DNA of 64,000 bases from Nonomuraea angiospora (GTDB lineage Bacteria > Actinomycetota > Actinomycetes > Streptosporangiales > Streptosporangiaceae). The notes under the pieces are model-generated. The model was not told the DNA's origin. It made no database searches and was given only the letters and a program-made list of their open reading frames with translations. Position 1 is the first letter of the stretch. Each line of letters opens with the position of its first letter. The stretch is taken from positions 9,796,001-9,860,000 of the forward strand of contig NZ_JADBEK010000001.1 of assembly GCF_014873145.1 (NCBI RefSeq), read 5' to 3'. The position numbers were made by a program, and so were the translations under genes. This document shows, piece after piece, positions 24,538 through 33,567 of this stretch.

Positions 24538-25416
24538 TTATCGGCCGTACCGGTCGAGGACGGCCCGTGCCGTGGCGGCCATGGCCTCGTCCACCATCTC
24601 GCCCTCGAACGTCACCGCGCCCGACCCGCCGGCCTGGGCCGCCTCCACCGCCGCGATCAGCCGGGCGTAGCGGGCCAGCTCGTCGGGGGAGGGGGAGAAG
24701 GCCGCGTTGATGACGGGGACGTGGGAGGGGTGGATGGCCATCATGCCCTCGTAGCCGAGCGAGCGGTTCTGCCCGGCGAAGGAGCGCAGCCCGTCCAGGT
24801 CGCCGATGCCTGTCCACAGGCCCGCGACCGGGTTGGGGATGCCGGCGGCGCGCACGTCGAGGAGCACGCGGGAGCGCAGGCCGAGCGTGCTGTCCGGGGT
24901 CCAGCGGTAGCCGACGGCGCGGGCGACGTCGCCGCCCGGCGCGGTGACGGCGCCGAGGTAGGCGATCCGGGACGGGGCCGCCATGGCGACGTCGTAAGCC
25001 CCGCGCAGCCCGGAGGCCGTCTCCAGCAGCGGCACCAGGGCGATGTGGCCCCGAGGCAGGCCGCGCTCGCGTTCGCACCAGGCGAGCAGCCGGTCGGCGA
25101 GGCGCACGTCCTCCGGGCCGCTCACCTTGGGCAGCACGACCCCGGTGAGCCGCTCGTGGGCGACGGCCCGCAGCTCCTCGGCGCCCGCCCAGCCGTCCAG
25201 CGGGTTGACGCGGACGAGCAGGGCCAGGTGCCCCGCGTAGCCGGCCATCGCCGCGGCCACGTCGCGACGGGCCTGCGCCTTGCCGTCGGCGGGCACCGCG
25301 TCCTCGAGGTCGAGGATGACCGCGTCGGCCCCCGCGGCCTCCGCCTTGGCCAGCCACTCCGTCCTGGTGCCCGGGACGAAGAGCAGCGAACGGAGCAGGG
25401 GACGCTCAGATGACAC
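24538..25416 (-). CDS. HpcH/HpaI-family CoA-ester lyase, CitE-like
   Basis: A 292-aa TIM-barrel lyase of the citrate-lyase beta/malyl-CoA/citramalyl-CoA lyase group. Motifs are RSLLFVPGTR, the metal-binding VILDLEDAV (E and D ligands), VRVNPLDG, LPKVSGPEDV, LVPLLETASGL and AIHPSHVPVIN. It cleaves or forms a 3-hydroxyacyl-CoA such as citryl-, malyl- or citramalyl-CoA. It overlaps the CoA-transferase gene by 11 nt, which would supply the CoA ester. There are no CitD/CitF subunits, so it is not the citrate lyase complex. Confidence 0.85.
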   Translation of the reverse strand: MSSERPLLRSLLFVPGTRTEWLAKAEAAGADAVILDLEDAVPADGKAQARRDVAAAMAGYAGHLALLVRVNPLDGWAGAEELRAVAHERLTGVVLPKVSGPEDVRLADRLLAWCERERGLPRGHIALVPLLETASGLRGAYDVAMAAPSRIAYLGAVTAPGGDVARAVGYRWTPDSTLGLRSRVLLDVRAAGIPNPVAGLWTGIGDLDGLRSFAGQNRSLGYEGMMAIHPSHVPVINAAFSPSPDELARYARLIAAVEAAQAGGSGAVTFEGEMVDEAMAATARAVLDRYGR

Positions 25417-26629
25417 CGTGCTGCTCCAGCTCCGCCAGCTCCTCCTCGGCGAGTCCCAGCCACTCGTGGTAGACGAGGTGGTTGTCCTGCCCGAGCGCGG
25501 GGCCGGTGCGCCAGACCTTCCCGGGCCGCCGGTGGAAGTGGGGGATCACGCCCTGCATGCGCACGGGGCCGAGGTCGGCGTCGTCGACGGTGATGATGTC
25601 GCCGCGCTCGGCGTAGACCGGGTCGGCGACGATGTCGGCGGCGGTGAACACGCGGGAGGCCACCACCTCGGCGCGGGCGAACTCCGCCAGGCACTCGTCC
25701 GTCGTCCGCGCGGCCACCCATTCCCGCAGGCCCTTGTCCAGGGTCTCCCGGCCCTCGTGCTGCTGCGCCGACGTCGCGTAGTCCTCCTCGGGCAGGCCGA
25801 GCAGGCGGGCCACGTTGCGTACCGAGCGGAGGGTCGCGGAGGTCACCGTGATCCACTCGCCGTCGCCGGAGCGGTAGGTGTTGATCACCGCGGCGGGCGC
25901 GACGGCGAGCTGGTTGCCCGCCCGTTCGGGTACGGCGCCGAGCTGGTCGTAGGTGATGATCTGCCACTCGATCAGCCGGTAGAGCGGCTCGAAGAGGGCC
26001 AGGTCGATCCACTCGCCGTCGAAGCCGGGGTCACCCGCGCGGCGGTGGAGGGCGGCGAGCACGGCGTAGGCGCCCATCAGCCCCGTGACCGCGTCCCCGT
26101 GCGAGAACCCCGTGTGCACGGGCGGCCCGTCCGGGAACCCGGTCAGGTGCACCACCCCGCTCCTGGCCTCGCCCATCTTGCCGAAGCCGGGCTCGTTCGC
26201 CCGCGAGGACGTCGCCCCGAACCCGGAGATCTGCAGCAGGATCGCCTTCGGGTTGATCCGGTGGACGGCCTCCCAGTCCAGCTCCCAGTCGCGCAGCCGC
26301 CCGGCCCGCAAGGTGACGATCACGACGTCCGCCCAGGCCACCAGCCGGTGGGCGATCTCGCGGCCGGCGGCGTGGTGAAGGTCGAGGGTGACCGACCGCT
26401 TGTTGCGCCCGGCGACCTTGAACCACAGGGGGACGCCGTCCCGTACCGGGCCCATCGCGCGGGCGGCGTCGCCGGCGCCGGGGGCCTCCACGTGCACCAC
26501 GTCCGCGCCCTGGTCGGCGAGCATGGAGCCGGCCATCGGCCCGGCCACCACGTGCGCGAACTCCACCACCTTCAGCCCGCGCAGCTGCCCCTGGCCGCTT
26601 CCGCCCGTGTCCTGACCCGTGCCTGTCAC
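25406..26629 (-). CDS. Family III (CaiB/BaiF) CoA-transferase
   Basis: A 407-aa family III CoA-transferase. It has LKVVEFAHVVAGPMAGSMLA at the N-terminus, the VHVEAPGAGD and NKRSVTLDL signatures, GFGKMGEARSG, and SHGDAVTGLMGAYAVLAALH near the dimer interface. Enzymes of this class move CoA between carboxylic acids without an acyl-enzyme ping-pong release. GTG start with AAGGAG 5 nt upstream. It is first gene of the unit with the CitE-like lyase; a LysR box lies 81 bp upstream. Likely it activates a di- or tricarboxylate taken up by the CitMHS carrier. Confidence 0.86.
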   Translation of the reverse strand: MTGTGQDTGGSGQGQLRGLKVVEFAHVVAGPMAGSMLADQGADVVHVEAPGAGDAARAMGPVRDGVPLWFKVAGRNKRSVTLDLHHAAGREIAHRLVAWADVVIVTLRAGRLRDWELDWEAVHRINPKAILLQISGFGATSSRANEPGFGKMGEARSGVVHLTGFPDGPPVHTGFSHGDAVTGLMGAYAVLAALHRRAGDPGFDGEWIDLALFEPLYRLIEWQIITYDQLGAVPERAGNQLAVAPAAVINTYRSGDGEWITVTSATLRSVRNVARLLGLPEEDYATSAQQHEGRETLDKGLREWVAARTTDECLAEFARAEVVASRVFTAADIVADPVYAERGDIITVDDADLGPVRMQGVIPHFHRRPGKVWRTGPALGQDNHLVYHEWLGLAEEELAELEQHGVI

Positions 26630-26709
26630 CCGCGCTCCTTCGCCTCCCGATCCGTTTCATCCTGCCGAGGCGGTGAAATGCGTGTCCAGCACAAGAAAGC
26701 CATCATTCA

Positions 26710-26724
26710 ATGCGCTTTGCGCAT
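26710..26724. promoter_or_regulatory. LysR-type binding box (T-N11-A) upstream of the CoA-transferase gene
   Basis: Perfect dyad ATGCGC-TTT-GCGCAT containing T-N11-A (26711 to 26723), the classic LysR recognition geometry. It lies between the end of the lysR-like gene and the start of the CoA-transferase/lyase unit, 81 bp from the GTG. Confidence 0.65.
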
Positions 26725-26740
26725 GAATTCCGGAGTGGCC

Positions 26741-27670
26741 TCAGTCGCGGTTCCAGGACACGCCCGCGGGCAGCTCCCGCAGCTCGCGGCGGAACCCGTC
26801 CAGCAGGTCCAGGAACGCGCTCGTCGCCAGCGGCAGCGTGCGGCGGGCCCGGACCACGACGTCCAGCCGGCGGTCCACGACGGGTTCGGCGAGCGGCCGG
26901 TAGACCAGCCGCCCCGCCCCCATCAGCGGCAGCACCAAGGCGGGCATCGCCGAGACCCCCAGCCCGGCCGTCACCAGCCCGCCCACCGTCGCCACGCTCC
27001 CGGCCTCGGCCGCCAGCGTCGGGACCGCCCCGGCCTGCGCGAACGCCGCGTCCGTGAGCCGCCGCACGCTCGACTCCGGCCCGATCGCGAGGAACGGCTC
27101 CCGGGCCAGCTCCTCCCAGGTGATCTCCGGGAGCTCGGTGAGCGGGTGGCCCTCGGGCAGCACGGCGTGGAAGCGGTCCTTGATGAGCGGGCGGTGTTCG
27201 AGCTGCTCGGGGGCGGCGCCGACGGTGGAGATGGCGAAGTCGGCGTCCCCCGAGAGCACCCGGCCGAGCACGACCTGCTCCAGGCCGTCCATGATCCGCA
27301 GCCCGGCCATCGGCCGCCGCAGCCGGAACTCGGAGATCACCCGGGGCAGCAGCACCGCGGCCACCGAGGGCAGCGTGGCCACGGCCACCACGCCCGACTC
27401 GCCGAGCAGGTAGCGCTCCAGCTCCTTCATGCCCGACCGGTGCGCGGACACGATCTGCTCGGCGACCCGCAGCGTCTCCACCCCGGCCGCCGTCAGCTGC
27501 ACGTTGCGGGTGTCGCGCTCCAGCAACTGCGCTCCGAGCAGCCGCTCCAGCTCGGCCACCGCGCGGCTGAGCGACGACTGCGACACGTGCATCTCGGCCG
27601 CCGCCGCCGTGAAGCTCGCCGCTCTGGCCACGGCGGCGTACGCGGCCAGCAGCCGCAGGTTCGCCTCCAT
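26741..27670 (-). CDS. LysR-family transcriptional regulator
   Basis: A 309-aa LysR regulator. The N-terminal winged HTH (residues ~1-60: FTAAAAEMHVSQSSLSRAVA then LLERDTRNVQLTAAG) is followed by a periplasmic-binding-like effector domain. It starts divergently from the CitMHS transporter and sits upstream, on the same strand, of the CoA-transferase/lyase pair. Candidate boxes at 26710 and 27675 suggest that it controls both. The inducer is probably the transported acid or its CoA ester. Confidence 0.9.
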   Translation of the reverse strand: MEANLRLLAAYAAVARAASFTAAAAEMHVSQSSLSRAVAELERLLGAQLLERDTRNVQLTAAGVETLRVAEQIVSAHRSGMKELERYLLGESGVVAVATLPSVAAVLLPRVISEFRLRRPMAGLRIMDGLEQVVLGRVLSGDADFAISTVGAAPEQLEHRPLIKDRFHAVLPEGHPLTELPEITWEELAREPFLAIGPESSVRRLTDAAFAQAGAVPTLAAEAGSVATVGGLVTAGLGVSAMPALVLPLMGAGRLVYRPLAEPVVDRRLDVVVRARRTLPLATSAFLDLLDGFRRELRELPAGVSWNRD

Positions 27671-27674
27671 GGCG

Positions 27675-27700
27675 TGAGCATAGACCCGAACTTTTGCTCA
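27675..27700. promoter_or_regulatory. Dyad TGAGCA-N14-TGCTCA in the lysR/citMHS divergent region
   Basis: Perfect 6-bp inverted repeat starting 5 bp from the LysR ATG and lying 120-145 bp before the transporter start. Position fits autoregulation by the LysR protein. Spacing is longer than a single LysR box, so this is tentative. Confidence 0.4.
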
Positions 27701-27820
27701 GAACGCATGGATAAATGTTGCTTTGATGCTGGACCTGAGATTTCGTCGCTCGGAAACTCTTCCGTAACACTCCGGCACGTCAACCCCCCGCGAGCCGGTC
27801 GAGGAAGAAGGCGAACACCG

Positions 27821-29125
27821 ATGCTGGCAGCCCTGGGATTCACCACGATCGTTCTGTTCCTGCTGCTCACCATGACCAAGCGCGTGTCGGTCCTGATCGC
27901 GCTGGTGCTGATCCCGGTCCTGGCGGCGCTGGCCGGGGGCTTCGGCGGCGAGCTGGGGAAGATGATCCTCGACGGGCTGACCAAGGTCGCGCCGACCGGC
28001 ATCATGATCGCGTTCGCGGTCCTGTACTTCAGCCTGATGATCGACGCCGGTCTCTTCGACCCGCTCATCCGCGGCATCCTGCGGGTGGCCAAGGGCGATC
28101 CGCTCCGCATCGCGGTCGGCACCGCCGTACTGACCATGTGCGTGGCCCTCGACGGAGACGGCGCCTCGACGTTCCTCATCACGGTCTCGGCGCTGCTGCC
28201 GGTCTACCGGCGGCTCGGCATGAGCCCGCTCGTCCTGTCGGGCGTCGTCTGCCTGGGCGCCGGAGTCATGAACCTCATCCCCTGGGGCGGGCCCACCGCC
28301 CGCGCGATGGCGGCGCTGAAGCTGGACAGCTCCCAGGTGTTCACGCCGGTCCTGCCCGCGATGGCGGCGGGCATCGCGTGGGTGCTGGTGGCGTCGTACC
28401 TGATCGGGCTCAAGGAGCGCCGCCGCCTCGGCACGATCTCCGCCCCCGAACTGCCCGAGGAGCGGCTGGTCGGCGAGGGCCCCGGCACCCAGCGGGCGCC
28501 CGTCCACCCGGCTCTGACCGTCTTCAACCTGGTCCTCACGGTCGCCCTGCTGGTCGGGCTGGTGCTGCAGGTGATGCCGCTGCCGGTGCTGTTCGTGGTC
28601 GGGTTCGCGATCGCGCTGCTGGTCAACCACCCGACCTGGGAACGCCAGCAGGAGCTCCTGGAGAGGCACGGCAAGAGCGTCGTCCTGGTCACCACCATGA
28701 TCTTCGCGGCCGGCGTGTTCACCGGCGTCCTCACCGGCACCAAGATGATCAGCAGCATGGCGTCGGCGTTCGTGAGCGTCATCCCCGACTCCCTCGGCGG
28801 GCACCTGCCCGTGCTCGTGGCCGTCACCGGCATGCCGCTCAGCCTGGTCTTCACCCCCGACGCCTACTACTTCGGCGTCCTGCCCGTGCTCGCCGAGACC
28901 GTCAGCGGCTTCGGCGGCGCCCCGGCCGAGGTCGCCAGGGCGGCCATCCTCGGCCAGATGACCACCGGGTTCCCGCTGAGCCCGCTCACCGCCTCCACGT
29001 TCATCCTGGTCGGGATGAGCGGCGTGCAACTGGGCGAGCACCAGCGCTTCATCTTCAAGTGGGCCTTCGCCACCACCCTCGTGATGACCGTGGTCGCGCT
29101 GCTCACGGGCGCGTTCTCCCTCTGA
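27821..29125 (+). CDS. CitMHS-family citrate/divalent-metal:proton symporter
   Basis: A 434-aa integral membrane carrier with about 11-12 hydrophobic segments, including GFTTIVLFLLLTMTKRVSVL at the N-terminus. Family motifs are VALDGDGASTFLITVSALLP, LIPWGGPTARAM, FTPDAYYFGVLPVL and GFPLSPLTASTF. CitMHS proteins import citrate complexed with Mg2+, Ca2+ or other divalent ions with protons. The ATG at 27821 is used; the frame is open far upstream but that part is non-coding. Divergent from the LysR gene. With the CoA-transferase and lyase it forms a plausible uptake-activation-cleavage route. Confidence 0.9.
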   Translation: MLAALGFTTIVLFLLLTMTKRVSVLIALVLIPVLAALAGGFGGELGKMILDGLTKVAPTGIMIAFAVLYFSLMIDAGLFDPLIRGILRVAKGDPLRIAVGTAVLTMCVALDGDGASTFLITVSALLPVYRRLGMSPLVLSGVVCLGAGVMNLIPWGGPTARAMAALKLDSSQVFTPVLPAMAAGIAWVLVASYLIGLKERRRLGTISAPELPEERLVGEGPGTQRAPVHPALTVFNLVLTVALLVGLVLQVMPLPVLFVVGFAIALLVNHPTWERQQELLERHGKSVVLVTTMIFAAGVFTGVLTGTKMISSMASAFVSVIPDSLGGHLPVLVAVTGMPLSLVFTPDAYYFGVLPVLAETVSGFGGAPAEVARAAILGQMTTGFPLSPLTASTFILVGMSGVQLGEHQRFIFKWAFATTLVMTVVALLTGAFSL

Positions 29126-29141
29126 CCCCCCGGAGAGTGAC

Positions 29142-31106
29142 ATGAGCTGGCGCGAGCTTGCCCTCATACCGGCGCTGGTGGCGCTGCCGCTGTCCCCGCC
29201 GCAGCCGGATCTCGACATCCACGTGCTCTCGAACCGGGCCGACCTGGTCTCGGGAGGTGACGCGCTGGTCAGGGTCACCGGCCCCGCCCGGGTACGGGTC
29301 GAGCTCAACGGCGCCGACGTCACCTCCCGCTTCGCGCCCGGGCCGGACGGCGCCCTGACCGGGCTGGTCGACGGCCTCTCGCCCGGCGAGAACGTCCTGA
29401 CCGTCCGGCCGCCGCGCGGACGGGCCGAGCGGCTGACCATCACCGACCACCCGTCGGGCGGGCCGGTGTTCTCGGGCCCGCAGGTGGGGCCCTGGCAGTG
29501 CCAGACGGCCGAGAACGGCCTCGGCCCCGCCCTCGACGACCGGTGCGACGCCGCCCCGGTCCGCAGTGAGATCACCCTCGGCAACGGCGTCAAGGCCACC
29601 CTCGAACGCGGCACCGTCAACCGCGGGATCTACGACGTCCTCGTGCCGGCGAACTGGAACCACAAGCTGGTGTGGGTGTTCGGGGCGGGCACGGGCCAGC
29701 AGTACCGGCAGGGCGTCTCCCGCGGGCTGACCATGCCGGAGGCGCAGGAGGCGGCCGCCAAGGGGTTCGCGGTGGCGTCGTCCACGATGACCGACAACTC
29801 CCTGCACAGCAACGACGTCACCTCCGCCGAGACCGTCATGATGGTCAAGGAGCACGTCGTCGAGACGTACGGCGAGATCCGCTACACCATCGGCCGCGGC
29901 GGCTCGGGCGGGGCGCTCCAGCAGTACCTCGTCGCCGACGCCTACCCGGGCCTGCTGGACGGCCTCCTGCCCACCCAGGACTGGCCGGACCAGATCGTCG
30001 GGGCCTACCGCGAGTTCGGCGACTGCGCCGCGCTGGTCCGCGCCATGGACGCCTCGCCCCTGTGGACCGACTCCGGCGACAGGACCGCCGTCTTCGGGCA
30101 CGGAGGCACCGGCGTCTGCGCCACCTCCGCGGGCCGCGCCCCCGACTACATGAAGCCCGACGACGGCACGTCCTGCGCGGGCGAGGCGAGCTACGACCCG
30201 GCACGCAACCCCGGCGGCGTCCGCTGCACGCTCCAGGACTTCATGATCTCCATTTACGGCGCCCGCCCGCAGGGGTGCGCCGGCGTGCCGTGCGCCCGGC
30301 GGCCGTGGGACAACGTCGGCGTCCAGTACGGCCTGACCGCGCTGCGCGACGGCCGCATCAGCCCCGAACAGTTCGTCGACCTCAACCAGCGGATCGGCGG
30401 CTTCGACATCGACATGACCTGGACCCCTTCACGGACCGAGGCCGACGTCGAAGCCGTCGGGATCGCGCACCGCACCGGCCGCGTCGTCTTCGGCCGGGGG
30501 CTGGCCCAGGTGCCGATCCTCGTGGTCCGCGGCACCGACAACAACGACTACCACTACCCCTGGCGCAGCCTCGTGCTCCGCAACCGGCTCGACCGGGCCA
30601 ACGGCCACCACCGCAACCAGGTGCTCTGGACGAACGGCAGCGACGGCTCGCCCCTGGACGTCATGGACCGCTGGCTCGCCGCCGTCGAGGCCGACCGCCG
30701 GCCGATCCCGCTGCCCGCCAAGGTCGTACGCCACCGGCCCGCCGAGGCCGTGGACGCCTGCTGGATCTCCGGGACCAAGGTCATCGACCAGGCCGCCTGC
30801 GACCAGGCGTACCCGCACAAGGCCGACACCCGGGTCGCGGCCGGCGAGGGGCCGACCAGCGACCTGCTGAAATGCCGCCTCAAGCCGCTGCGGCGGGGGG
30901 ACTACGGCGGCGTCGCGTTCACGGGGGAGCAGTGGGCGCGGCTGCGCTCGGCCTTCCCTTCGGGCGTGTGCGACTACTCCCGCCCCGGCGTCGGCCAGAC
31001 GGACCCGGCCACGGGCCGCCTCCGGCCGCCCCAGCCCTGGCTCACCTTCACCACCGGCCCCGGCGGCACCCCCCTCGGCCCCCCTCCGTCCTCCCGCTCC
31101 CTCTAA
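29142..31106 (+). CDS. Secreted DUF6351-like protein with alpha/beta-hydrolase features
   Basis: A 654-aa protein starting 16 bp after the CitMHS gene. It has a short weak export signal (MSWRELALIPALVALPLSPP), a ~90-residue Ig-like beta region (VRVTGPARVRVELNGADVTS), then a domain with a nucleophile-elbow-like stretch TIGRGGSGGALQQYLVADAY near 250 and several Cys residues. The C-terminal part carries DACWISGTKVIDQAAC and CDYSRPGVGQTDP. It resembles the family annotated DUF6351; function unknown. The hydrolase reading is inference from the G-x-G-x-S-G-G-like elbow. It is followed by a second secreted hydrolase 24 bp later. Confidence 0.7.
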   Translation: MSWRELALIPALVALPLSPPQPDLDIHVLSNRADLVSGGDALVRVTGPARVRVELNGADVTSRFAPGPDGALTGLVDGLSPGENVLTVRPPRGRAERLTITDHPSGGPVFSGPQVGPWQCQTAENGLGPALDDRCDAAPVRSEITLGNGVKATLERGTVNRGIYDVLVPANWNHKLVWVFGAGTGQQYRQGVSRGLTMPEAQEAAAKGFAVASSTMTDNSLHSNDVTSAETVMMVKEHVVETYGEIRYTIGRGGSGGALQQYLVADAYPGLLDGLLPTQDWPDQIVGAYREFGDCAALVRAMDASPLWTDSGDRTAVFGHGGTGVCATSAGRAPDYMKPDDGTSCAGEASYDPARNPGGVRCTLQDFMISIYGARPQGCAGVPCARRPWDNVGVQYGLTALRDGRISPEQFVDLNQRIGGFDIDMTWTPSRTEADVEAVGIAHRTGRVVFGRGLAQVPILVVRGTDNNDYHYPWRSLVLRNRLDRANGHHRNQVLWTNGSDGSPLDVMDRWLAAVEADRRPIPLPAKVVRHRPAEAVDACWISGTKVIDQAACDQAYPHKADTRVAAGEGPTSDLLKCRLKPLRRGDYGGVAFTGEQWARLRSAFPSGVCDYSRPGVGQTDPATGRLRPPQPWLTFTTGPGGTPLGPPPSSRSL

Positions 31107-31130
31107 CCCTCGCCCCCCAGAGGACCGAAG

Positions 31131-32669
31131 ATGAAACCCCTCAAGACCATGGCCACCCTGTCCGCCACGCTGTCCGCCACCCTGGTTCTGACCTGCGCCC
31201 CCGCCCTCCCCGCGACCGCCGAACCCGCTCCCGTCACCTCTCTCCCTCCCGACCGGTTCTTCGCCTACGACCGCCCCGCCGAGTACGGCGTCCACCGGGA
31301 ACGCGTCACCGTACCCCTGCGCGACGGCAGCCACCTGGCCTGCGACCTGCACCGGCCAGCCGCCCCCGACGGCACCCCCGCCCCCGGCCGCTTCCCCGGC
31401 ATCGTCTACGACTACAACGCCTACAACCAGCTCGGCGCCCAGGGCCAGGCCGCCGCGTACTTCGTCACCCGCGGCTACGTCGCCGCCGTGTGCAACGCCC
31501 GGGGCTCAGGCGACTCGCCCGGCTACCTCGACCCCTTCAGCGGCCAGGAGCAGCGCGACAACTACGACCTCATCGAGTGGCTGGCCGCCCAGCCCTGGTC
31601 CACGGGCCGGATCGGGCAGACGGGCGTCAGCTACGGCGGGCACTCCTCCCTCCTCGTCGCCGTCAACAAGCCACCCCACCTGGCCGCCATCATCCCCGTG
31701 GACGGCATCAGCGACTGGTACGAGAACACCATCTACCGGGGCGGCATCTACTCGGCCAGGATCCGCGACTGGCAGCGCTCCGTCGCCCCCGACACCCTCG
31801 TCACGTACGCCCAGCACCCCCTCTACGACGACTTCTGGCGCGAGCGCAGCGTCAAGTCCCGCTGGAAGTACCTCGACGTCCCCGTCCTGGAGATCGCCGG
31901 CTGGTACGACCGCTACCGCCAGGGCATGGTGGAGAACCTCCAGGCGCGCGGCCGCAACGTCTGGCTGGTGTCCGGCCCCTGGGTGCACGGCTGGCCGGCC
32001 GGGCAGCCCGCCGACATCGGCAACGGCGCCTACCTCGCCTGGTGGGACCGCTGGCTGGCCCGCCGCCCCGGCACCCCGCTGCCCGCCGCGAGGGTGACGT
32101 CGTACGAGGTGCCCGGCACGGGCTGGCGGCAGTTCGACAGCTGGCCGCCGGCGGGAACGCGGACGGTGCGGCTCGGCCTCGGCGCCGACGGCACCCTGGC
32201 CTCCGACCCCGGCCGGCCCGCCACCCGCACCTTCCAGGTCAACACCGAGCCGGCCCCGGGCGGGCCGGGCCGGCGGCTGTCGTTCGCTACCGGACCGCTC
32301 CGGCGCGACCTGGTCCTCGCGGGGGAGATCCAGGCCCAGGTACGGGCCTCGTTCACGGCGGCCGACGGCAACATCGCGGTCGTGGTGCAGGACCTCGCCC
32401 CCGACGGCACGGCCACCCGCATCACCCAGGGCTGGCTGAAGGCGAGCCACCGCTCCGGCCACGAGCGCGCGGTCCCGGTACGTCCCGGCAAGACGTACGA
32501 CCTGGACCTCCGCACCTGGCCCACGCACTACCGCGTCGCGGCCGGGCACAGCATCAGCGTCACGGTGTCCAGCGACGACTACCCGGAGATCGACTCCGAC
32601 GCCCCAGCGGGACAGGTGTCGCTGAGGCTCGGCCACGGCGGCTCGAACCTCCGCCTACCCACCCTCTGA
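31131..32669 (+). CDS. Secreted CocE/NonD-type (X-Pro dipeptidyl-peptidase-like) hydrolase
   Basis: A 512-aa protein with a signal peptide (ATLSATLVLTCAPALPATA). The alpha/beta-hydrolase domain has the CocE features VYDYNAYNQLG, VCNARGSGDSPG and GVSYGGHSS, and a complete triad S167, D260 (WYDRY) and H286 (PWVHG). The C-terminal beta domain (LSFATGPLRRDLVLAG to the end) is the XPP-C jelly roll. The family includes cocaine esterase, Xaa-Pro peptidases and cephalosporin esterases. Adjacent to the DUF6351-like gene and co-directional, so probably co-expressed. Confidence 0.87.
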   Translation: MKPLKTMATLSATLSATLVLTCAPALPATAEPAPVTSLPPDRFFAYDRPAEYGVHRERVTVPLRDGSHLACDLHRPAAPDGTPAPGRFPGIVYDYNAYNQLGAQGQAAAYFVTRGYVAAVCNARGSGDSPGYLDPFSGQEQRDNYDLIEWLAAQPWSTGRIGQTGVSYGGHSSLLVAVNKPPHLAAIIPVDGISDWYENTIYRGGIYSARIRDWQRSVAPDTLVTYAQHPLYDDFWRERSVKSRWKYLDVPVLEIAGWYDRYRQGMVENLQARGRNVWLVSGPWVHGWPAGQPADIGNGAYLAWWDRWLARRPGTPLPAARVTSYEVPGTGWRQFDSWPPAGTRTVRLGLGADGTLASDPGRPATRTFQVNTEPAPGGPGRRLSFATGPLRRDLVLAGEIQAQVRASFTAADGNIAVVVQDLAPDGTATRITQGWLKASHRSGHERAVPVRPGKTYDLDLRTWPTHYRVAAGHSISVTVSSDDYPEIDSDAPAGQVSLRLGHGGSNLRLPTL

Positions 32670-32916
32670 CAGAGAGTCCCCGTTCGGGCTCACATGCGGG
32701 ACAACAGCTCGGCCACCTCGGCACCCGGTGGAGTCCGGCGCACCTCGGGGACCGCCGGGGCGGCCTGGGCCGTACATCGACCTTCGCCACCCTGCGTCTT
32801 GCCGCGTGATGAGCCTCTGCTGGATCGCGGACTTCTGGGAGGGCGGGCCGGCCCTGCTTGGCCATGCCGTCAATCCACACCCATGAGGAGCCAACGCAAA
32901 GAGTTGAAACCGCCAC

Positions 32917-33567
32917 CTAGCCCCGGGCCGGAGGAACCACCCGTATCCCGAAACCGTAAGAGCCAATGGCGCCGGCGATCCCCAGAAAGAGCAAGCTGTA
33001 ATGCTCCTGGCCCCGAGCCGTGGTGATGCCTCCCAGATCGAGCAGCGACTCCGTGGACCAGCCCAGCCCATTCAGGAGCCCGCCGACCGTGCGTTTGGCC
33101 TCGGCGTCATTCCCCGAGAGGAAGACCGTGCTCGGGCCCTCCAACGAGTCAGGCGCGCCCATGAGCCGTGCGTCGACGGTACAGAGCGTCTTGACGACCA
33201 TCGTGTCCGGAAACGTTCGTTGGATCTCCTCTCCCAGGCTCTCCCCAGGATGGGAGAGCGCGCCATCCTCAGTGAAACCGACCGATACGTCGAGCAGCAC
33301 CTTCCCGGCCAGGGCAGGGGCGCCTATCTCGGCGAGCAGCGGCACGGATGCGGTGCCGGGCGTCGCGTTGACCACTACCTCCGCACCCATGACGGCCGAG
33401 GACGGGTCCACAACCGGTACGCCCTCTCCCAGCGCAGCCGCCAGTTCCGCCCGCAATCCCGTGTCGTCCGACCGCCGCGATCCCAGGACGACGTCATGGC
33501 CCCCGCCGGCCCAGCCGGTGGCCAGCGCCCGTCCTACGTTGCCTGTTCCGAGAATTCCGATCTTCAT
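32917..33567 (-). CDS. NAD(P)-binding oxidoreductase of the F420-NADP reductase-like family
   Basis: A 216-aa Rossmann protein. GILGTGNVGRALATGWAGGG at the N-terminus is the dinucleotide loop, VLGSRRSDD is an NADP-type ribose-phosphate site, and VVNATPG and VVKTLCTVDARLM follow. It is homologous to NADPH-dependent F420 reductases and to bacterial dinucleotide-binding proteins often found alone. ATG at 33567 is used; an in-frame GTG three codons earlier is possible and neither has a clear ribosome site. Single gene with no evident partner. Confidence 0.8.
   Translation of the reverse strand: MKIGILGTGNVGRALATGWAGGGHDVVLGSRRSDDTGLRAELAAALGEGVPVVDPSSAVMGAEVVVNATPGTASVPLLAEIGAPALAGKVLLDVSVGFTEDGALSHPGESLGEEIQRTFPDTMVVKTLCTVDARLMGAPDSLEGPSTVFLSGNDAEAKRTVGGLLNGLGWSTESLLDLGGITTARGQEHYSLLFLGIAGAIGSYGFGIRVVPPARG

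Noticed and set aside
25280..27820. Upstream extension of the CitMHS frame (847 extra codons)
   Set aside because: It runs antisense through the CitE, CoA-transferase and LysR genes. The CitMHS protein is complete from the ATG at 27821.
29672..32809. 1045-codon open frame on the + strand across the DUF6351-like and CocE genes
   Set aside because: It is a GC-frame shadow of two genes with clear motifs, is Arg/Pro/Ala-rich without family features and has no ribosome site.
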